DNA of 64,000 nt from the NCBI GenBank assembly GCA_027924585.1, contig BSBM01000636.1:6464001-6528000 (forward strand), given 5' to 3'. The notes under the pieces are model-generated. The model searched no databases and had not been told where the DNA came from. It saw nothing but the letters and a program-made list of their open reading frames with translations. A program made the position numbers and the translations under genes. Source of the stretch: Larix kaempferi (lineage: Eukaryota; Streptophyta; Pinopsida; Pinales; Pinaceae). This document shows, one piece after another, positions 13,501 through 25,500 of the stretch; positions within the stretch are counted from its first letter, which is position 1; every line of letters starts with the position of its first letter.

Positions 13501-16500
13501 CCCCCATGGAAAAATCCACCTCCTAACCACTATTTTATGACTTTTTTATTTTTATAATTAAAACATTAAAAAATTGACCCGTTTTACAGGAAACAAATTT
13601 AATTGCATAAAACTTAAAAAACCTATGGGGGACCTAGTACATGTTCGTATGGCTCAATATTGATGACTAGCATGGTAATATACATAGACACTTAGACTTT
13701 AATAACCTCCCAAGGTTTAGCCACCAAGACGGATACTCCAGCTTTGGAGGTGTGAGTGAAAAACTTGGAAATTATACGTCGTTGAAAAGAAATACATAAT
13801 TACCAAGGAAAAAACACTCTAGAGTACCGCATTGATCTCTAAGTCTTAGGCAAGCCAAGTCTGTTACAAAAGACATCTTGCTACATCAACTTAATACAAT
13901 TCCCCATGGGGTATGAACATGCAAAAATTTGAAAAAAATGCCAAAAGTGGCCTACTAAACTTCTGAATATGAACAAGTACACTTGGTCAATCTTTGTCGG
14001 CTCAATTGAAATCCAACTAAGTACAAGTTAGGGGGTAACAGGATGTTCATCTCACCATACTTAATTGTGGTCTTCATGGTTTAGTAAATATTGTAAAAAA
14101 CTCTATAGTTCACACAATAGTAGCAAAATATATTGAAGAGGATGTTCATCTCACCATACTTAATTGTGGTCTTCATGGTTTAGTAAATATTGTAAAGAAC
14201 TCTATAGTTCACACAATAGTAGCAAAATATATTGAAGTACATTGTCACTGCATAATGGAGCAAGTGATTAGAAAGACATAAATATGAGATTTTATCTCAT
14301 ATAGGAGCAAATGACATATATGCTTACCAAGCCATTGGAAAAGGATGACTTTGAAAAGTTCATAACAACACGTAGATTCATGGTCAATGAGGCTACCATT
14401 AACAAAGAGCATTGGAGTGATTAATGACCATCTCCTTCATTACAACAACCCTTGTTTGATAGTTTTTTATTGCATCTCTTGTGATATGTGTACGACCCAA
14501 GCATTAGTTTAGAACCCAGAGTGTTGGAATGATTGGAGTTTCTTGATAATGGTTTTCTTGTATATGTTAGCCTAATATTGTGTAATCAAAATCTTAATGG
14601 TTGTTGTTTGTGACAATATGGATGCATAATGGTGTTACTATAGTGTGTCTAATGCGTTTGATAGTTAAACTCAAAAGGCATATGGGGTTAGTTGGCTTGA
14701 GACATGCCTTTTTTCTACTAGTTTTAGTATAAAAATAGTACTATTGTTTAAATATATTGATTTATTGAAAATTGTTTTTAATAAAAAACAAACATAATTG
14801 TTTCCATGTAATATAAGAGTTGACCCTTAAGAGATCTGGTAATTAGCTTCATCACACTCAAGTTTTTTTCCCCGAAGAAAAAGAAAAAAACTTTATTTAT
14901 TTATATAAACTAAGTTACACTCTTCAGATGCTATATAGAATTGCTCTAATTCATTTTGTCCAAAATCACCCAAAAAAACAAAACATCATATATTATATCT
15001 TCACTGTAATATTGTGCCGTCATATCTCAAAATTTTCAAATACACCTTAAAGTTCCAAATACAATCTCTACTACCATCAACTTAACTAGTTCACAACAAT
15101 TTGGATATTTCCCTAAGGATCATGAAATGGAGCATGATAGTACTCCGAAGCAATTCCAACCACCTCCTCCATTATGTACCAGTTGCCATGGTGCATGGTC
15201 ACCCCACTCTTTGATAATTCATCTGCTTCAAAATTTCGTTCTATATAAACATGGGTAAAAGAGATCCTCTCCATATTAAATTTTAACCTTTTAGTTTCCT
15301 CCGGCAATGGCATTAGATATATATTCCTGCACACCTGTTCATCTCTTATCCATTTGATGATAAGCTTCGCATCACCATAAACCTATAAACACTTTATATT
15401 TTTTTCCATCACTAGACCTAATAGTAACCATAGTGCAGTCAGCTCGGCATAGTTATTTGTGCCTGATCCAAGACCAACTCTAAACTTTATCTTGTGTTCC
15501 TTTGACAGATTAAGTGTTCCTCTCACGCCACATGAACTGGGGTCTTTTTGCGCCACTCCATCAAAAAATGACCAAGGGACATTCCAATTAATTTCCTCTA
15601 TTTGAACTCGATGGCTTGTACTTATCAAATTGTTTTGTTTTAAGCAATGAAGAATGGAAATGCTTTGTCCTGCACATTGGAGCGGGGAAGTATATTTTTC
15701 CTCAAAAGACAAATGTTACTAACTGTCCATATTTTCCAAGCAACAATTAGAGGCAATGCCCTGTAGTCACTTAAGGATATGATTGTAACACTAGGACCAT
15801 AAATACTCATACCACGAAGATCCAACCCACTGACAACTTAAACAAAGTAACATAGCAATTTCATTCCATACCTCATGCACAAAACTACATTCCACTATTG
15901 GATGGAAATTTGTGTCCTCTTCACATTTGCATAAATAACATATGTTAGGCCCGACACGATTCTTCCTTTGCATCAAGTCCCAAGTTTGCGCTTTGTTATG
16001 AAGCAGAAACCACATTAGAATTTTATCCTTAGGAGGACAGTGAAATTTCTAGATTGCCTTCCACCACCAAGGTTATTTTGTAAGATCTAAAGAGAGTAGC
16101 TTATCACTTAACCTACATTGGGTTTATAACAACCATGAGGATCATTTGTCCAAACAAGAGAATCCTAACGCTATTGAAGACGCAAATGACACAACTTTAA
16201 TCGAGCAATAAAAGCTCTCCACATAATACAATCCTCATCCCTGAAGCCAAGATGAGCGACATTTAGCCAACCTTTCCCTAATAAGGAGGAAGCAACATGG
16301 TCCACGAGTTGATTGAGTGTATATACTAATTAGAGGAAATTTGAGGTCTAAAATGGGTCTCCTAAGGAAAATAATAAAAAAACCACGTCACACTACAAAT
16401 ATGCCATGTCACACTAAGTTAAAGGTGTTATTTAGTGAAGGTCAACCTATAATATTTCATTAATGGTAGTTGACAAGTATGTTGGGTTGGTGTAGAGTTA

Positions 16501-19500
16501 AGAGATGATGGTTAAAAATAATAATGAAAGGTTTAGATTCTTGTGCATACACAATAAATGATATAGTGTTAAATTTTTTAAATTTATATTATAATTTATT
16601 TAATTTTTTAGTAAATATACCGTTACCTCTTTTTATATATTTAATAAAATCTAAAACTTAAAAAAAAACTAAAGTTATAATGAAACATTATAATTTACAA
16701 TAATGCTAAAAATAAACAATTACTATTTTTTTTTTTTATATTATCACTACTTCGAAGTCATTTAAAATACAAATATAACATTAATTAAGATCAGGGATAA
16801 TTTTAAGGACCCATACTTATTTAAAAGTGTATAAACCTTGGCGAATCCTACCAATTCTCAAAATGTCAACTATAAAATATTTGACAATATTTTTCTAAAA
16901 TTATTTCAATTTCTAAGTATTTTATATAGTTTATATAATATTTTGGCGATTTTTAAAGTGAAAAAAGTTTACCCCATCAAAATTTGGCAAAATGGGGCTT
17001 CAAAAAATGCAAATTGGCGAATCTTTTTTTGGAAAAAAACATGGAAAAATAGCCCATGGGCTAAATTTCACCCCTAAAATTATCCTTGATTAAGATGCTA
17101 GTGGATTAATTTTTAAATAATAAAAGCATTTATAAAATTAATCTCTTATAAATAACAATAAATAAATTTTAAAGAGTATCATAAATAAATAAAAATATGA
17201 GAGAGATAAAATAATCTTTCACTATTTTTGCGATAACTTTCTCCTCCAAACTCGGAATTTGAGGTTTTTGGTACCATTGGAAAGGTGTCGATGAGACCTT
17301 TCCAATGGTATCAAAAACGTCAAATTCCTAGTTTAGAGGAGAAAGTTATCACAAAAATAGAGAAGACTTATTTTATATCTCTCCTATTTTTTATTTATGA
17401 TATTTTTTTAAATATTATTTATTTTTATTTTTAAGAGATTAATTATATAAATATTTTTATTATTTCAAAATTACTTCACTATCATTTTAATTAATGTGAG
17501 CTTTATATTTTAAAGAATTTAGAAGTATAGTGATAATGTCAATTACTCTATATTTATTATTTCAAGTAAATCTATTGCAAATAACAATAAATAAATTTTA
17601 AAATGTATCATAAATAAAAATAATAGGAGAGAGATAAAATAAACTTTCATTATTTTTGCGATAACTTTCTCCTATGAACTCATAATTTGACATTTTTGGT
17701 ACCATAGGAAAGGTCTCGTCGATACCTTTTGAATGGTACCAAAAGCATCAAATGTCGAGTCTGGATGAGAAAGTTAACACTAAAATAGAAAAATCTTATT
17801 TTATTTCTCCTACTTTTTTTATGATATTTTTTTAAATATTATTTATTTTTATTTTTAAGAGATTAATTATATAAATATTTTTATTATTTCAAAATTACTC
17901 CACTATAATCTTAGTCAATGTGAGATTTATATTTTAAGGAATTTAAAAGTAGTGATAATATAAATTAGTCTATATTTATTATTTCAAAATTACTCCAGTA
18001 TCATCTTCATTAATGTGAGATTTATATTTTAACGAAATTAGAAATAGTGATAATAAAAAATATTCTATATTTATTATTCCAAGTATATTTATCATATTTT
18101 GAGATAAACTTTTCAAAATCTTAACCAAGGTGAGGGTTATATGAAATTAGTTATTGTCAAATAAAATTATGACACATAAGCATCTTTAACTTCTTATGTC
18201 CAACTCAACCATAATGGTTGACCAAAGTTATTGAAATCATTTGGTTTGAGAAATCCAACTCATCCATGCCACAATTTTTTATAAGGCCCATTTTAGACCT
18301 CAAATTTCCTCTAATTGATCCTTTGAGATGTAGCTGCAAAACCATATGGTTTGATAAGATATGATGAACATTGCTTCCTATCCAAGGGTCTTCGCCCACT
18401 CAAATGCTCTGGTCATCTCCCACTCTCCAAGAAAGTCCATTGTCAATTAGGTTGAAAGATAGAATAGTGGCTTTCCAAATAAATAGATACATTTTGAATT
18501 GATTTATGTGGATTTCGCATCCATTCAAGAATAGTAGCTAGAGCTATATATTTATGTTGTACTGCTTCCCTCCACAGTCCAGATCCACTGATCAATCTCC
18601 AAACATTCTTCACCACCAATGCCCTTGAGAATGCATATATATTTTTAATGCCCCACCCTCCTTAGCATTTAGAAGTTGCTATTGTCTGCCACTTTACCCA
18701 CGTTGTCCCCTGTTGATCCACCCTTCATGACCAAAAGAATTGAAAACTTATTTTCATGATTTTATCCAGAACACCTCTAGAAATACAAGATAATGACATC
18801 CAAAACACCTAAGTATCCTCCAACATAGCTTCACCAAAACCAGTCTCCTACCTTTGGATATCCATCGAAAGCTCCAATTTGATATTCATTTCTCGCAGTT
18901 TTCTATCAACTAGTCCCAATCCGTTTGTAGGTATGAAGTAGTATTTAAATTAAATCCCAAATAGTTTAGTCCCTCGTCAAAAACTGACGAAGGATACTGG
19001 AATATGGTCATGAACCGAAGCATGTCTTCTTCCTCTATCCCTTCACCTATGATCGTGGATTTCCTCTCATTCACCTTCATTCCCGTAGCCATGCAAAATA
19101 ACTCCAGAATATCAAAGAGTTTCTACAGATCTCTCATCGATTCATCACTAAAGATAAGAATATCATCAACAAACACGATATGTGAAAGGCAAACTCTACC
19201 TCCAATATTCAAACCTTTAAATCCATTGTTCCTTTTTGCTTATAAAATGCTTCTAACAAGGCCTTCTACTACCAAAAGAAACAATAATGGGGCAAGGGGA
19301 CATCCTTGTCTTATACCTCGCAAAGGTCAAAAAGAAGTTAGATGTAGCACCATTAATCAACACAGAAAAAGATACAAATATCATGCATCCCATTACCCAT
19401 CTGATGAAGGGAATACTAAACCCCACCCAAGACATTACCATCCTCAAATAACACCAACTTACCCGATCATATGCCTTCGAAAGGTCAATTTTGATGACTA

Positions 19501-22500
19501 CTGACCTCAACTTTTTTGCTCTTATGGAATGTAGGCCCTCTTGTGCAATGTCGATAGCTTCGTGAATCTACCTTTCTAACAAAACGCCAAACTGTTCAGC
19601 AGAGATACCTATAGACAAAAGAGGTTTGATTCTTTTGGAAATAATTTTAGCCACTATCTTATATATATAGTGTTGCATAAAGATATTGCCTGAATTATTT
19701 AAAGTTGCCCCGATTATCTGATTTTGGGACAAGAGGAATAAATGTAGAGTTTAATGCAGCTAAGTTCTTTCAACTTCTTCTGGTCTCAACCACCCGAAGC
19801 AAATCCTTTCCCGACACCTCACACAAACCAATGAAGAACTTCGCCGACATCCCATCTGGACCAGGACTTTGTCCTTTTTAAATTGTGAAGAACCTCCTCA
19901 ATCTCTTTACCGGTGACTTCCTCCATTAGTATCTAGTTATCCTCTGTGTTGGCAAACTGCAAAAAAAGATGAGCTATTCTAACTACTTCTGCTATATTAT
20001 CCCTACCCTCCAGTTTGAACAAATTATCAAAATGTTTAATTCTAGGATTAGCAATATCTTTGAAACAATTAACCTCTTCCCCCAAATCATTAGATATTTT
20101 CCATATCGTTACATTCCTCCTATAATTTGTGGATTGGTGAAAAAAAATTGTATTCTCATCCCCTTTGGCCAACCATAATGCTCTACTCTTGAAACGCCAA
20201 TCTGCTTCCCTGTACTCCATTATCTTCCGCCGATGTTGCTCCATCTCCACCACTACTTTCTTAGTTTCCTCATAGCTAAATCCCGTTCCATCCACATCTT
20301 TCCAAGCTACCAATTGCTCCTTAATTTCTGATAGTTCTTTATCCTCATTTTTGCAAACCAACCAATAGAATTTTTTTTGTCAAGTTTAAGATCTTCTACT
20401 GTTGGAAACCTAATCCTACAGGATTATGGTTCCACTATCAATTTGTAAATATTTTTAGGTTGAGAAGATTGAGAGTCTCTGTAGGAATCCAAAGCACTGT
20501 TGGAAGGTGAAAACCAACAGTCATATGCAATGTATAAATAAATAATCTCTGTCTTGAATAAAATTATCTGAGAGTTATTCTAACAATGGTATCAAAGCTT
20601 TGGCCCAAGTTCATTTCCCCTAAGTCACGTCGGTGGACTAACCACCACCTTGGGAACATGGGACTAACCTCCCATTCAAAGCTTTCTGGTTGGTTTGAAA
20701 ATTTACCAATATCTACGGGTTTTGGTGTAGTACGGCGGTTAGTCCAACATTTACAAATTGGATAGCAAGTGACGCAACTGACTCTCTACACATACTACTC
20801 CCGCTATTTCAAGAACGATCGGAAGGTGGTCAAACTTACCTCCAACAACAACCCTTTGCCTAATTCGAATTGGAAGGTCCATCATGCCTTTTCTGACCAG
20901 AAACCAGTCAAGCCACTTCGCAATTCTAGGTATCCCCACTCCGCAATTATGGGTATCCCCACTCCCTTATTACACCAAGTAGGTTTTAACTTAACAGGTT
21001 CAATATCTAACATCCTACCTCTTCCAATTTCCAAAGGAAATAGTCTGATAGACTATCCTTTAGCGCAGAGGGCCCCAAAACCTCAGAGCATCCCAATGAG
21101 AAGTTCAGATCCCTCAAAATAATGTTCTTGTGCTTCATTATATACTTTGAAAATAAATTGTCCCAACATAATACTCTATCCAAGTATGGACCATAAATAT
21201 TAATGAATAAGAGTTCCCTACCCAACTCAACTCTTGACAATATAGTACACATCCTAACCTGGATTCCACCGCCCATGATGAGGGCCTTTTGCATCAATAA
21301 AACTGAATTCCCATCCTCGAATACACTTTGCTAACTCCATTACAATCTTTTCTCCATCGCCCATAATTCCCTGAAGGAACCAGGAACATATCCTAGTTTG
21401 GATCCCCATTCCTTCGATACCCATTCCTTTAGCCCAAATTCACCAAGTATGCGACCAACGAAACGACCTACCAGAGTCATTTCACTAGTCATAACCGCCT
21501 CATTCAGTCTAAGGTCTTCACCAAGCACAAGATCAACATGCTTCGGCTTATTTTCGATACACCTTTTTCGTTTTTTCTAAGCCGCCACTCTGATAGCCTG
21601 GCTCCTCCCAGAATCCAGATCACCTGAATTTTTGCCAGGCAACTCCGTAGCTCTATGTTGAGTAACTCCAAAGAGATCAGATAGGCAAAGACGCTTCCCG
21701 ATAAAACCTTCCCCAAGAAACTGATCCTCCGCATTCACTTTGTCTGGCATATCACTTTTGCTGCATTTAATATCTACTTCGGAGAAAATACCACGCTAAG
21801 CTGACGAACCTCCCTCAAATCCTTCACGGGAGTATCGCATGGATCTGCCAGGAGACCATTAATCTCTTGACTGGGAGTATCACATGGATCTGCCAGGACA
21901 CCAATCTCTTGACTAGATCCTGCAATGTGCGTTAAATGTATTAAGCCACCCGTATCCAGTAGATCTACGGAAGAGTTCCCGATCTGACTTTTCTGTCAGA
22001 GACCCTTCCTGTAAAATCCTCAGATGTACCATCATTTACCCTATCCTGAACAGCCTCGAAACCTTCATTCCGTCCGGTCAGCTGAGAAGCACACCTTGCA
22101 TAAACTCCTAATGGGGACGAAACCCTTGTGTTTGCCTTTGCACGTATCAGAGTCATTGTGCCCAGTCTCATTCAACGCAAACACAACTTCTCATCACCCT
22201 AAAGTTGCTAGGCACGTCATTCAGAAAGTCTAAAATCATAGGACTGTACTCTGTTTTTTCAACATGTTATATCTCAATCTTTCAAAATGAATCACAAGCG
22301 ATAGAGAAAAACACTTAACATATCTTAAGAATGGGATAATTTTCTTTAGAAATCACCACCTTTTATATATATGTCTCTGACCATATGCCAACGAGAGAAT
22401 AATTTTCTTTAGAAATCACCACCTTTTATATATATGTCACTATATGCCAACGAGAGAACAAGGCACTTCACCTTCATCCATAAGGTGGTTTGAAAGAGAG

Positions 22501-25500
22501 GAACAAAGGGAACCAAGGTAGGTTTTCATATTTGATTTACACACATGTCAATAACATGGATAATGATATGGTTTTGTGTCAATAGTTAGTGTGGGGAGGT
22601 GTGGGGGTAGATGTAGAGTTAACTTTTTGATTTTGTATTTCCTAAGAATTGTGGATAATTATAAGGGGTAAGTATTTCCCAAATGGTGTCATGCCTAATG
22701 AGTTTATTTGCCATAGTTCTATGCTTGAAATTATTCAAATGTTTAGTTTGGTCATTATTTATTTTACACACAAATAGCTTGTACATTCACACAAATTTAG
22801 TGCAATGTTGTTTCTATAACTAAACTTCAGCCTAACTCAATACATAACTACTTTCATACTCCCACCAGTCTCCTACTAAACAACAACATAATTAACTATA
22901 TAATTATATGCATATTTACTATCAAACATTTACCAAATTACAATGCAAATGACTACATTAACATATATTGATCGTAATCCTAGATCTATTAAGAACCACT
23001 TTTCATTGATGCAAAATTTTGTGATAGAAATTCAAGATTGTTATTGATTTCTTGAAGAACACTTCAGAGCAATATGTGAGTCTTCTTCTTCTTCAATCTT
23101 CTACAACTAATTCAATAGCCTCATTGACTTCCTCAAACAACAAAATAGATGACAACAATTCAGCATGGGCCCTTTCTTACCTCTAGAGTTTCCCAATAGC
23201 GATGGCGATGATAGGCATCCCTTTGACATGAAGACTCTCAAAGCCAACCTTCCTCCTTATAATTAAGTCTAATGGGAAGCATATATTCATTATGATAATT
23301 GGTTTGTATCACGTTTGTATTCATTTCAATCAAGGGACATTGAAATCATTTTATTGACGTTGAGATTTACCATGGATCCATATTAACCCTGAACTATTAT
23401 GTATCTAGAGGGAAAAAAACAATTACTAACTCGTAGTAGTGATCAATAGAAATGCAATTTGTCACCATTAATCACCTTGTCATCTACACAACTAACCTGA
23501 ACACAATAGACATCAATAGAATTTACACCTTGATGACATTCCCTTCATTATCCTATCATTTAGAAATTGAGTTGTGTTCTCATACATATATCAATATCTC
23601 ATCAATTAAAAAATCATTGCGAGGAGGCTTTGTACTACATGACATTAGAAATGAAGCATCACACTTCCATGTGCAATTCTTCCTCCTATGCCAAAACAAG
23701 ACTTGGGTTTCCCTCCTTTCCAACTTCCTCATCACCATCCTTGACCCTTGTTGAGCTTTCGAGCCCTATTTGTAGGCCTCCAATTTTATCACCCACTACC
23801 TTCTCATTGAAAACTTTACCATAAGATTCCTTCTCTCCCATCATTACTCAATTCACATTTAATGTCATTCGACACACCTTCACAAGTGTAGGGGGTTTGC
23901 TATTTGTAATGATTACTTTGTAAATATGTGATAGAGTAACACAAAGATATACAAGGTGTTACATATAGTAGGAAATAAGGAATCACCGAGAATTCAATTT
24001 TAATGAAATACATAATTATATATGTATCCTTAGAATTGAACATTTTCATACATTTAATGCAATTTCTATTTTTACATTTACAACTTTGTAAAATTAATTA
24101 TTTTAATATCATCACTAACCATTCCTTTACATATTCATATTGAGAATTCTTTCATCACTAATTAACAATTAAGAGACAAAACCTAAAACCTAGGAATTAG
24201 TAACCTTGATGTGGCATTTAAAATAATCAAACTTGGTTGGTTTGTGTTTGATTACATTACAAAATTTATTAAAAACAAATATTTGACCCAAAAAATAGTT
24301 ATCATTAATTTGAACAAAATAAAAGTAAATAATTTTTGTTATAACTTAGTGCATCATGTCGTCTTTAAAAACATTTCCAAGGCTCCATTAATTGATGTAT
24401 TCAACTTTTTTATTGTTTGGTATATATGTTAGTTATAAGATAGGGGTATTTCAATTGTTGTTTCATACATATGTATCTACATAATATGTCTCATAAAAGA
24501 AGAAGAAGGAAAGATTAAGCAAGTAAGCATACTCATTTTAAAGTTAATTATCTATTATATTAATAGGAGACACCACTTTTTTATAGCTATTTTCATTAAC
24601 ATAATACACATGGTATATTAAGACTTAAATACAATTATTACTACCCTCCACAACCAATATGAAATAACACAGAAAAAGAAATGGCATTTTATAATTTAGT
24701 CTTGTTAAACAAAAATACATTTCCAAACAAAATAGATAAAATCTCCTTTGCTAAAATAAAGTAAAAGTCACAACAACACAAAACTTCAACAACGTGTAGT
24801 CACCATTATTACAACCATCTTTATGGCAATAACCTACTTTCTATTGTAAGGTCTCCTTGCTAAAACATGAAAACAATCATATGTTATTCTTGTTTCATAT
24901 GTCTTTCGGATTAGTCTCTTAGTGAGAACAAGAAAAAACCAAATAAAATTATAATTAATTTTTTTTTAAATATTTTTCATAAGGGAAAATACCAACAAAT
25001 AAATGCAATAAAATGTGGAAAAAATATACTAGTTATTAATGAATAACTTAATTTGGAGGAAACTATTTTTATTATGTCCCTGAAGGGGAACATATATATA
25101 TCGGTAGAGTTGTATTAATTTACCTTAAAACCAAAAATTTCCAGTATGAACTATATAAAAACTATGATTTAATTTATTTAATATTTTTTAAATATTTAAA
25201 ATTCATATTTTTCAAAATATTGATTGGCTGGAGGAAGTGACGTAGTCCTCGATTTTCGCTTCCCAGGACGGGGCTGCGGGCTAATGTCACCTCTGCACAG
25301 CACTGACACTGCAGGTCTTAGACAGTGCATATAAGGCATCATGACGGGAGGTTTGGTTTTTCTATTTTTTCCATTGTCTATTGTGCTTGCCGTGTAAAGC
25401 AAACTCTGGAGGCTTGCTCTGAAACCTGACATCACCTCAATAGATGGCATGCAGTTTTCCAATGGCTCTGCATGATCTGACATAACCTCGATAGATGGCA

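Larger units (their letters stand above)
17151..18010. repeat. Two tandem units of about 429 bp inside the TIR element
   Basis: aataacaata...aaattttaaa begins at 17,151 and again at 17,580. Each unit carries a hairpin followed by a shared AT-rich tail (attatttcaaaattact..., tatattta). A third partial tail follows to about 18,070. Confidence 0.8.
16328..18316. mobile_element. TIR element, member 1 of a family with 30-bp inverted ends (about 2.0 kb)
   Basis: The left end aattagaggaaatttgaggt...aaatggg (16,328-16,357) and the right end (18,287-18,316) are exact 30-bp inverted repeats. The element splits the LINE ORF2: zf-RVT coding resumes at 16,327 and upstream LINE coding (GEDPWIGSN) at about 18,317. 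The interior is AT-rich, has no transposase, and holds two tandem hairpin units. A CCATGTCAC-like motif lies close to the end (near 16,400). A clear target duplication is not seen; AATTAG occurs at both edges because the ends are nearly palindromic. It is non-autonomous. A second member lies at 53,191-54,162. Confidence 0.85.
14860..22240 (-). mobile_element. L1-type LINE, decayed, with nested insertions
   Basis: A minus-strand non-LTR retrotransposon. Its parts lie in the order expected of plant L1 elements, 5' to 3' from the right: ORF1 remnant (about 21.4-22.2 kb), endonuclease (20.75-21.3), reverse transcriptase (18.9-20.36), zinc-finger RT region (15.8-16.0) and RNase H (15.1-15.7). The likely 3' end lies near 14,865-14,900, with poly-purine/TATA-like sequence on the minus strand (AATAAATAAAG). 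It carries stops and frameshifts throughout and is interrupted by a TIR element (16,328-18,316) and a copia/TRIM-like LTR (20,400-about 20,745). Exact ends are approximate; no target duplication was identified. Confidence 0.8.

Noticed and set aside
16838-17077. 79-residue open frame inside TIR element 1
   Set aside because: Lys/Phe/Ile-rich translation of AT-rich DNA, with no transposase motif.
19004-19504. 166-residue plus-strand frame
   Set aside because: Antisense of the LINE reverse transcriptase; no independent motif.
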